From positions 1 to 64,000 of the forward strand of contig NZ_FPBH01000019.1 of assembly GCF_900116445.1 (NCBI RefSeq): 64,000 nt of DNA, given 5' to 3'. The stretch comes from Paraburkholderia aspalathi. GTDB lineage: Bacteria; Pseudomonadota; Gammaproteobacteria; Burkholderiales; Burkholderiaceae. Below the pieces are notes generated by a model. It searched no databases. It had not been told where the DNA came from and saw only the letters and a list, made by a program, of their open reading frames with translations. Positions 52,261-59,289 of the stretch are shown here, piece by piece; position 1 is the stretch's first letter; every line of letters starts with the position of its first letter. Both the position numbers and the translations under genes were made by a program.

Positions 52261-52280
52261 CATCCCCCGAACAGGGGAAC
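52261..52280. promoter_or_regulatory. Operator of the PHA operon (CATCCCCCGAACAGGGGAAC)
   Basis: TCCCC (52263-52267) and GGGGA (52274-52278) form an inverted repeat with a six-base spacer. The 20-mer is identical at 19 positions to the site at 42734-42753 in front of the first regulator and acyl-CoA operon. It lies between the leftward ligase gene and the rightward parA gene and could control either or both. Confidence 0.72.
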
Positions 52281-52413
52281 TGTCAGGAAGTGACCGCGGA
52301 GCAAGGGCCGTGGTGCGGGGACGGCCGTTGAGGCCGGGCTAAGAGGGGTTCCGCCAGGGTAAGCTGTGCCTTTCGCAAGTTTTCGCCAGTTCTCGCAAAA
52401 AGGGGCAAACCAG

Positions 52414-53187
52414 ATGCGGCGTGTCGTCTTCAATCAGAAGGGTGGCGTGGGTAAATCGACCATCGTATGCAACCTGGCGGCGATCAGCGCCAGCGAGGGC
52501 ATGCGCACCCTGGTCATCGATCTCGATCCTCAGGGCAATTCCAGCCAATACCTTCTCGGCGAGCAGGCGAGCGGACTCAAACCGAGCGTGGCGGACTTCT
52601 TCGAAACGGCCCTGAGTTTCAGTTTCAAGCCCACACCGGTCTCGACCTTCATCCATCCCACGCCGTTCGAGAATCTCGACGTGATGCCTTCTCATCCGGA
52701 GCTTGACGCATTGCACGGCAAGCTCGAATCGCGCTACAAAATCTACAAGCTACGTGACGCGCTGAACGAACTGGATGATGCGTACGACGCGATTTATATC
52801 GACACGCCGCCGGCCCTGAATTTCTATACCCGCTCCGCATTGATTGCGGTCGAACGCTGCCTGATCCCGTTCGACTGCGACGATTTTTCTCGTCGTGCAC
52901 TCTATACGCTGCTCGACAACGTTAAGGAAATTCAGCAGGACCATAATTCCGATCTGGAAGTCGAAGGGATTGTGATCAACCAGTTTCAGCCGCGCGCGAG
53001 CCTGCCTCTCCAGCTGGTTGAGGAACTGGTCAGCGAGGGCTTGCCGGTGTTGGAGTCCCGATTGTCTTCTTCGGTGAGGATTCGCGAATCGCATCAGCAT
53101 GCCAAACCGATGGTTCACCTCGATCCGCGGCATAAGCTTGCTCTGGAATTCATGGCATTACATCGCGAGCTGGTTGGGGAGGCCTGA
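52414..53187 (+). CDS. ParA/MinD-family ATPase without a ParB neighbour
   Basis: 257 residues. The deviant Walker A KGGVGKST lies at residues 9-16 (MRRVVFNQKGGVGKSTIVCNLAA), and the following motifs are LVIDLDPQGNSSQYLLG, AIYIDTPPALNFYTRSAL and GIVINQFQPRA. The signature Lys before GG makes it a true ParA/MinD-type ATPase that would bind DNA or membrane and move cargo. No parB or parS-like repeats are next to it; the only neighbours are the PHA operon (divergent) and a signalling gene (convergent). Cargo could be PHA granules, by analogy with other ParA cargo systems, but this is inference. The start at 52414 has AGGGG upstream. Confidence 0.85.
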   Translation: MRRVVFNQKGGVGKSTIVCNLAAISASEGMRTLVIDLDPQGNSSQYLLGEQASGLKPSVADFFETALSFSFKPTPVSTFIHPTPFENLDVMPSHPELDALHGKLESRYKIYKLRDALNELDDAYDAIYIDTPPALNFYTRSALIAVERCLIPFDCDDFSRRALYTLLDNVKEIQQDHNSDLEVEGIVINQFQPRASLPLQLVEELVSEGLPVLESRLSSSVRIRESHQHAKPMVHLDPRHKLALEFMALHRELVGEA

Positions 53188-53196
53188 GCGCCGTTA

Positions 53197-53562
53197 TCAG
53201 GTAATGCTATCCAGCATGTCCAGCAACGCATTTCCATCAACAGGCTTGCGGAAGAAGCCTAATGCGCCTCTGCGCAGATAGTAGTCTTCCGTATGCTGGC
53301 TCGGTTTGCCCGTGATAATGATGACCGGCGTGGCTGCGCCTGAATGAACCGTTCTATCGAGCACCTGAATGCCGTCAATGGGCCGCATGCCCAGATCGGT
53401 AATGACGCATACCAGACCCGCGTAGCCATCGGCAAAAAAATCCAGAGCGGATTCGTAGGCCCGCGTTCCGTACCCGCCGGAGGCCAGCAGATTCGCCAGA
53501 GACGTCAGAACGCGTCGGTCATCATCAATCACGGCCACGGTTCGAACCGGAGGCGTGGACAT
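53197..53562 (-). CDS. Single-domain response regulator
   Basis: 121 residues consisting only of a receiver domain: VAVIDDDRRVL acidic pair, phospho-acceptor Asp in CVITDLGM, Thr in IIITGK and Lys in FFRKPVDG. There is no output domain, so it would relay a phosphate or act by protein contact (CheY-like). It lies downstream of the FixJ-like gene (45 nt) and ends 9 nt from the convergent parA gene. GGAG precedes the ATG at 53562. Confidence 0.87.
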   Translation of the reverse strand: MSTPPVRTVAVIDDDRRVLTSLANLLASGGYGTRAYESALDFFADGYAGLVCVITDLGMRPIDGIQVLDRTVHSGAATPVIIITGKPSQHTEDYYLRRGALGFFRKPVDGNALLDMLDSIT

Positions 53563-53607
53563 TTTTTTTCTCCGGTCATCGAGTCCAACACCGAATTGGC
53601 GTTGGCG

Positions 53608-54243
53608 TCAGGCGCAGAAAGTGGTTATGGGCGACGTCTCGAGCTGCAGTTTGCCCGCCTGCCTGACCAGCGTGGCAAACGAATCCGCTCGCATCTTTCT
53701 CATGATGTGGCCGCGATGAACCTGCACCGTGTATTCGGTAATCCCAAGTACTGCCGCCGCCTGCTTGTTGAGCAGGCCGCTGGCGAGTAAAGGCAGGAGC
53801 TCCTGCTCACGCGGCGTCAGCGTTTGATAAAGCGCATGGAGCAGCGCCGCATCGTCCGCCTCCTTACGAAGAACGTGCGCTCTTGCGAGCGCCGTAGCAA
53901 CCACGCGCATCAACTCATCTTCATCGAGGGGCTTGGTGAGGAAGTCAACCGCCCCGCCCTTCATGGCGAGCACCGTGGAAGGCACATCGCCCTTGCCTGT
54001 AATGAAAATGACGGGAATCTGCGAGTCCCTGACGAGCTTCTGAACTTCCAGCCCACCCATGCCAGGCATACGCAAATCCAGAATCAGACATGAAACAGTA
54101 TTCTGACGCGGTGTTTTCAGAAACTCCGCGCCGGAATCGAATGCGCGGGCATCTCTTCCGTTTGCACGCAGCAGCGAGGTGAGTGCTTCACGCACCCGCC
54201 TGTCGTCGTCGACCACATACACCACCTCACTTGCGGATTTCAT
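53608..54243 (-). CDS. FixJ-type response regulator (receiver + LuxR HTH)
   Basis: 211 residues. Receiver: VVYVVDDDRRVREAL, phospho-Asp in LILDLRMPGM, Thr in FITGKGDVPSTV, Lys in FLTKPLDE. Then a linker and a LuxR-type HTH: LTPREQELLPLLASGLLNKQAAAVLGITEYTVQVHRGHIMRKMRA. The GDVPSTVLAMKGGAVDFLTKPLDE stretch is typical of FixJ. The start at 54243 follows GGAGAAGGCGC; the longer frame is not supported. A perfect palindrome lies upstream at 54396-54413 and is a candidate for autoregulation. Probable partner of the histidine kinase at 54501-55925. Confidence 0.88.
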   Translation of the reverse strand: MKSASEVVYVVDDDRRVREALTSLLRANGRDARAFDSGAEFLKTPRQNTVSCLILDLRMPGMGGLEVQKLVRDSQIPVIFITGKGDVPSTVLAMKGGAVDFLTKPLDEDELMRVVATALARAHVLRKEADDAALLHALYQTLTPREQELLPLLASGLLNKQAAAVLGITEYTVQVHRGHIMRKMRADSFATLVRQAGKLQLETSPITTFCA

Positions 54244-54395
54244 GCGCCTTCTCCGTTGCCGGGTGAAAACCCAGCGTGACGTCGGCACGGACGGTCCACG
54301 ATAATCTCGTTGAATGTTGTTCTTACGTGGTCCTGCCGACAAAAAATTATAGCCGCCGGAATCGTCGTCCGGAAGAATAGGCCGCCGTGTTCTGC

Positions 54396-54413
54396 ATTAC
54401 ATAAATATGTAAT
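54396..54413. promoter_or_regulatory. 18-bp palindrome upstream of the FixJ-like gene
   Basis: ATTACATAAATATGTAAT is a perfect palindrome, 153 nt upstream of the regulator gene and 88 nt past the kinase stop. Its right half AATATGTAAT recurs exactly at 58976-58985 in front of the second histidine kinase gene, with partial matching of the left half. It is a candidate operator of the FixJ-type protein. Confidence 0.5.
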
Positions 54414-54500
54414 ATCACGGCCCGATATGAAGCAGTAAGCTGGGAAGATGTGTAGACACAGCACGTTGCCAGAGGCTGCTGAGGATACCCTCGTCTATCG

Positions 54501-55925
54501 TCAACTTGAGCTTGCGTTCGATCTCTCTATCGGAAGGCTGAAGCTGAAGGTCACGCCGCGGGACACGTTGCGCACGGCCCCAATCCGGCCCGCGTGTGCT
54601 TCCACGATCGACTTGCAGATTGCCAGGCCCATGCCTGTTTTCTTCGTGGTAAAGAACGGCTCGAAAATCTTCTCGAAGTTCACCTGCCCCGCACCGTGAT
54701 CTTCCACATCGACCACCACATTACCGGCATCGCGACGTGAGCGGATCACCAGCAGCCTCGGTCGCTCCTCCGTTGCCGCTAACGCTTCGATCGCGTTGCG
54801 CACGAGGTTGACGATCACCTGTTGAATCTGAACCGCATCCGCACTGATCTTCGACACGTCTTCGCCGAGAATTGTCTCGAGCGAAACCGCGTTGTGCTGG
54901 ATGTCGTCGGCCATCAGCGTGCATACCTGAAGAATCAGCTTGTTGACGTCGAGATCAACCTTTTGCGGAGCCGTGTGCCTGAAAAGAGCGCGAATGCGGC
55001 TTATCACGTCTGCCGCGGCATTCGCGTCGCGCACAACCTGCTCGGCCGAGTAGCGGGCTTCGTCGAGCCTGGGCGGCGTTGCAGCGAGCCATCGCACGCA
55101 GGCCTGCCCATGCGCCACGATGGCCTGGAGCGGCTGGTTGAGTTCGTGGGCAATGGAAGCGGAGAGTTCAGCCACGGCCGCGAGCCGCGACGCCTGCGCG
55201 AGCCTCTCCTGCGCGTCGCGCAAGGCCTTCGATAATTCCGCGCCGTCGTCGATGTCCACGTCGAGGCCGAAGAACTTCATCACTTGCGCGCCGGCCCCTT
55301 CGGTGCCGCGGTGCTCCCGAACCTGCTCGACTTCGAGCGTCGAGAGCAAGTCCGGCTCGGCCAATAATTGCTCGAGGAGTGCGGCGAGATGATGCCGCAC
55401 GCTTTCGGAACGGCGCGCACCTTCCTCGATTGCAACAGCCAGTTCCGCCCACCGCGGTTGCCGGTATTGCTCACCCAGATAGGTCCGCACAATAGTCTGT
55501 GCAACGAAATCGAAGTGATCCAGCAGATACAGCGAGACGTCGGCCAGAAGTTCTTTGGCAATACGCTCGTCCAGTTCGCCGAGCGCAATGTAGATGCTCC
55601 AGATTTCCCGCAACCCGAGGCGCAACGCCTGCAGATGGCTCTGCAGCGGCACGCGTTGATGTTCACGTCGCTGGCTGATTTCCCGAAACACGTCCATGTC
55701 CTGCGCCGAGGGGAGTTCACCCGACAACAGCGTCTCGAACCAGACTTTGGCCGACAGCGCGACCGATTCGCGAAGGTCCCGCTGCGCCGCCGGTGCGAGC
55801 AACCTGTATCCGTCCATCTGCGTCAGTATCGCCAGCGTGCGTTCGACGACATGCGTCAGATCAGCTGCGATCGAAACAGTTTTTTCCCGCAAGTAATCGC
55901 TGATTCTTGGAACATTGGCTAACAC
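54501..55925 (-). CDS. Soluble sensor histidine kinase (FixL-class core)
   Basis: 474 residues, no membrane segment or PAS seen. Residues 1-~235 are helical and Leu-rich, an unassigned sensor domain of the RsbRD-like helical kind. The core follows: H-box SIAHELNQPLQAIVAHG, N-box NLVRNAIEAL, G1 VEDHGAG, F/G2 FFTTKKTGMGLAICKSIVEAHAG. It would phosphorylate the FixJ-like regulator. The GTG start at 55925 is uncertain; GGTG upstream is weak. The core matches the H-box region of the kinase at 59290 (ASIAHELNQPL), suggesting a shared partner. Confidence 0.85.
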   Translation of the reverse strand: MLANVPRISDYLREKTVSIAADLTHVVERTLAILTQMDGYRLLAPAAQRDLRESVALSAKVWFETLLSGELPSAQDMDVFREISQRREHQRVPLQSHLQALRLGLREIWSIYIALGELDERIAKELLADVSLYLLDHFDFVAQTIVRTYLGEQYRQPRWAELAVAIEEGARRSESVRHHLAALLEQLLAEPDLLSTLEVEQVREHRGTEGAGAQVMKFFGLDVDIDDGAELSKALRDAQERLAQASRLAAVAELSASIAHELNQPLQAIVAHGQACVRWLAATPPRLDEARYSAEQVVRDANAAADVISRIRALFRHTAPQKVDLDVNKLILQVCTLMADDIQHNAVSLETILGEDVSKISADAVQIQQVIVNLVRNAIEALAATEERPRLLVIRSRRDAGNVVVDVEDHGAGQVNFEKIFEPFFTTKKTGMGLAICKSIVEAHAGRIGAVRNVSRGVTFSFSLPIERSNASSS

Positions 55926-56079
55926 GGATAGACACCCATCAATAACGGACGCACGATTTCGAAGGACAAGGAGCGCCGGCGCAATGGGATTCGACGCGGC
56001 GTATCATGGGGCGAAAAATGAGTCGGTCCTGGCGAGGCGCGGATGTGCACGTATGGTCGCCTGGCGCGGCGCGACCTGC

Positions 56080-56126
56080 CATCCCCCAGATTGGGGAGAG
56101 TCACACCCTCCCCCGGCCCGGGGGAG
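56080..56126. promoter_or_regulatory. Two C-rich/G-rich palindromes upstream of the second MalT/AlkS-like gene
   Basis: CATCCCCCAGATTGGGGAG keeps the TCCCC (56082-56086), six-base spacer, GGGGA (56093-56097) layout of the operators at 42734 and 52261. Twelve bases on, CTCCCCCGGCCCGGGGGAG (56108-56126) is a perfect palindrome. Tandem sites are usual for LAL activators; here they could mediate autoregulation of the regulator at 56200. Confidence 0.6.
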
Positions 56127-56199
56127 TGCTTCTACAAATGAGGGGTGGCAAGCGCGCCTCCCAACAATTGGCTGGCTTAAAACAATGGGTGACTGAAAC

Positions 56200-58938
56200 A
56201 TGCGTGTGACTGGAGAGACGTCCGCGAGCGGACTGCACCTTTTCCTCGCAACGAAGATCGTTCCGCCGCGCGTGCCGGTCGATCTCATCGCGCGTCCGCG
56301 GCTCGCCGGCCTCGCCGAGCGCGCCGCGAACAAACGTCTTACCGTGATCAAGGCGCCCGCCGGATTCGGCAAAACTTCGCTGGCGCTCAGTTGGCTCGAC
56401 CGGTTGCGCGCGAACGGTGCATTAGTGGCGTGGCTGTCGCTCGACACGGAAGACGATGAACCCGCGCGCTTCCTCAACTATCTGGCGCACGCGTTGCGGC
56501 ATGCCTGCGACAAGGTCGGCGCCGCGGCGATCAGCCTGACTGCCGACGCCGCATTCGTCCCGTTGCACGCCGTCGTTTCCACACTGGTCAACGAGCTTGT
56601 CGAAGTAGACGACGAGGTCGTCCTGTTTCTTGACGACTATCACCAGGTCCGCCTGCCGGCCGTACACGATGCAATGTCGTTCCTGATCGAAAAGGCGCCG
56701 CCTCATGTGCATGTGGTCCTCTGCAGCCGCACCGATCCGCCGCTGCCGCTCGCGAGGCTGAGAGCAGGAGACGATCTGCTGGAAATCGACGGGTCGGTGT
56801 TGCGTTTCGACTTCGACGAAACGAGGCGCTTTGTCGAACGCACGTTGCCCGGAGAGCTGAACGCTTCGACCATCCAGACGCTCTTTGCGGGCACGGAGGG
56901 CTGGGCTGCGGCGCTGCGCATCCAGATGTCCATGCTGTCGCGCAAGGATGGCGAGACGGTTCGGGAGCGTGATGCGCCTTCCGGTAGGTCGCGGCCGTTC
57001 GCCGCCTATATCGAGTACATGTTCGAGCGCCTGTCCCCCGACATGGTCGGGTTCATGCTGCGCACGTCGATACTCGACCGGTTGAGTGCGCCGCTCTGCG
57101 AGGCGGTGACGGGCCTGCGCACGAGCCAGCCGATGCTGGACGAAATCGCCGGGGCGCAGTTGCTGTTGCAGGCGCTCGACGACAATGGGCAATGGTTCCG
57201 TTATCACCCTCTGATGGGCGAATACTTGCGGGCCCAACTCGAGGCACTGCACGCCGACGAGGTGGCGGAACTGCATTGCCGTGCGTGTGCGTGGTATGCC
57301 GATCAGGAGTTGTGGACGGAGGCAGTCAGACACGCGATCGCCGCGGGCAACACGGATAACGCAATTCGTCTGATGGAGCGGTGCGCGATGGCGCTGGTCA
57401 AGAAAGGCGACCTGCTCACGCTGCTCGACTTGCAGCGCCGCTTTCCCGCCGGTCTGGCCGGTGCACAGGTGAAGGTTACGCTGGCGATCGCCTGGGGCAT
57501 GGCGCTCGCCATGCATTTCGAAGAGGCGCTCGCGATGCTGGATGTAGTCGAACATGGTCTCGCGTCCGGCACGGGCGCCGAAGCCAAAGACATCCGGCGC
57601 GAATGCCAGGCGATCCGCTCGGTTGTCGCGGGCCTGCAGGATGATCCCGAGCGCGCACTCGTTATCGCCGAACCATGCATCGAGCGGCCGACCGCCGATA
57701 TCTGGACCACTAATGTGGCGTCCAACGTCGTGCGCTTCGCCCATTGGAAAGCCGGCAATCTCGAAGCGCTTTACGCAACGCCGTGGATGTCCTATTCAGC
57801 CGAAGAAAATCAGCGCAATCTGTACTCTTCGGTCTACCGGCAGTGCCTGCTGGGACATGCGGAAATGCAACAGTTGCACTTCGGGCTTGCCGAACGGTAT
57901 TTCACGGAATCGATGCAACTGGCCGAAAGGCATGCCGGTCCCGATTCGATCTCGGTGGCGCTATGCGCACCGATGATCGGCCAGATCTGGTACGAACAGG
58001 GCCGCCTGGATAAAGCTGAAACGTTGGTTGCCGGGTTGATGCCGGTCATTGACGTTGCGGTCCTGCTCGATAGCGTGTTGATTGCCTACCGCCTCCTCAT
58101 CCGGATCGCCGTCGCGCGTTCGGACGTGACGCAGGCGTACGCATTGCTCGACCGGGGCCAGGCGTTGAGTTGCGAACGGCAATGGGACCGCATGACCGCC
58201 TCCGCCCTGGTTGAACGCACACGGCTTTATCTTGCGGAAGGCAGGATGGTCGAAGCGGCTGCGTGCGTCGCGCAACTCGATCAGATGGCGGCCCCCAACG
58301 CCCACCCTTCGCGTTCCATCTCGCTCGAGATCGAGAACTATCGCGCATTCGCAGCGGCCGCTGTTGCTACAGCCCAACAGCGGACCGAAGAAGCCACCAC
58401 GGTGCTGGGTGCCGCGCTGCGGAGCGCCGACGGACGCCATGCGGATTTCGAGGCGCTACGCCTGCGAACCATGCTTGCACTGGTCTGGCTGGCCGCGAAC
58501 GAACATGCCCGTGCGATCGCGATCTTTCGCGAAGTCCTGAAAGTCGCCACGCCCGCAGGCGTGTACCAGTCCATTCTCGACGTAGGGCCGAACATCGGAT
58601 TGCTGCTGGACGCCGTTCGTGAAGACGCGGAGCAGAAGGAGCACTCGAACGAGCTGATTGCCTACGTCGATCATCTGCTCGACGGCGCGCGGATTCTCTA
58701 TCAGCCAGGCGGCCACCGTCGACGCGATACCGAGCGCGGGTCGCTGAGTTCAAGGGAACGTGAAATCGTCGACCTGATTGCGCGCGGACAGTCGAACAAG
58801 GAAATCGCGAATGTGCTCGGAATTGGCGCCGAAACCGTCAAATCTCATCTGAAAAGCGTCTTCGTGAAGCTCGGCGTCGACAAGCGCGCTCAAGCCGTTG
58901 CGCGTGCACGGGACCTCGGCCTTGTGGGTTCAGACTAG
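56200..58938 (+). CDS. MalT/AlkS-like large ATP-binding LuxR regulator (LAL), second copy
   Basis: 912 residues, collinear with the first copy at 42811. P-loop at 52-60 (APAGFGKTS), LFLDDYH near 147-152 and a C-terminal LuxR HTH (LSSREREIVDLIARGQSNKEIANVLGIGAETVKSHLKSVFVKL). The long central region is TPR-like. No ribosome binding site better than GGTGAC precedes the ATG, but the N-terminus aligns with the first copy. Divergent from the kinase at 54501. Probable regulator, with the first copy, of the operons carrying CATCCCCCG-type sites. The effector is unknown, perhaps an acyl-CoA or fatty-acid derivative. Confidence 0.9.
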   Translation: MRVTGETSASGLHLFLATKIVPPRVPVDLIARPRLAGLAERAANKRLTVIKAPAGFGKTSLALSWLDRLRANGALVAWLSLDTEDDEPARFLNYLAHALRHACDKVGAAAISLTADAAFVPLHAVVSTLVNELVEVDDEVVLFLDDYHQVRLPAVHDAMSFLIEKAPPHVHVVLCSRTDPPLPLARLRAGDDLLEIDGSVLRFDFDETRRFVERTLPGELNASTIQTLFAGTEGWAAALRIQMSMLSRKDGETVRERDAPSGRSRPFAAYIEYMFERLSPDMVGFMLRTSILDRLSAPLCEAVTGLRTSQPMLDEIAGAQLLLQALDDNGQWFRYHPLMGEYLRAQLEALHADEVAELHCRACAWYADQELWTEAVRHAIAAGNTDNAIRLMERCAMALVKKGDLLTLLDLQRRFPAGLAGAQVKVTLAIAWGMALAMHFEEALAMLDVVEHGLASGTGAEAKDIRRECQAIRSVVAGLQDDPERALVIAEPCIERPTADIWTTNVASNVVRFAHWKAGNLEALYATPWMSYSAEENQRNLYSSVYRQCLLGHAEMQQLHFGLAERYFTESMQLAERHAGPDSISVALCAPMIGQIWYEQGRLDKAETLVAGLMPVIDVAVLLDSVLIAYRLLIRIAVARSDVTQAYALLDRGQALSCERQWDRMTASALVERTRLYLAEGRMVEAAACVAQLDQMAAPNAHPSRSISLEIENYRAFAAAAVATAQQRTEEATTVLGAALRSADGRHADFEALRLRTMLALVWLAANEHARAIAIFREVLKVATPAGVYQSILDVGPNIGLLLDAVREDAEQKEHSNELIAYVDHLLDGARILYQPGGHRRRDTERGSLSSREREIVDLIARGQSNKEIANVLGIGAETVKSHLKSVFVKLGVDKRAQAVARARDLGLVGSD

Positions 58939-59289
58939 CTGCATGCTGAAGTTGGCAACATGAGTTAGCGACATGAATATGTAATGGTGCAATCCGACGC
59001 AAAGTTCTAAATTGATCTTTTTTCCCCTGATCTTTTTCCTGAGCTTGCCTGACCGGCAGTTCCCGAAAAGACACCCATCTGCAATGGTATGACCTATCTC
59101 CACCATTGCCTCGTAATCGATTCGCGCCACAACAGCACGCACGATCAGACCTCGCGGTACGAGATGAAGTAACCGTCAACCCTCTCCGCTCGCCTGGCGA
59201 GCTAATGAGCTTTTCGCTGGAAAATCCCGCCATTGATGTGAAAATGTGGAGTAGCACTATTCAATACGTCGACGAACTCCGAGGTTGAC
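58939..59289. other. Gene-free, A/T-richer region before the PAS kinase gene, with AATATGTAAT half-palindrome
   Basis: 351 bases without a recognisable gene. AATATGTAAT at 58976-58985 repeats the right half of the palindrome at 54396-54413; counting the left half, 14 of 18 bases match. The remainder includes a T-rich stretch near 59018-59037 and ends in CCGAGGTTGAC, the ribosome binding site of the kinase gene. No clear -35/-10 pair. Confidence 0.4.
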
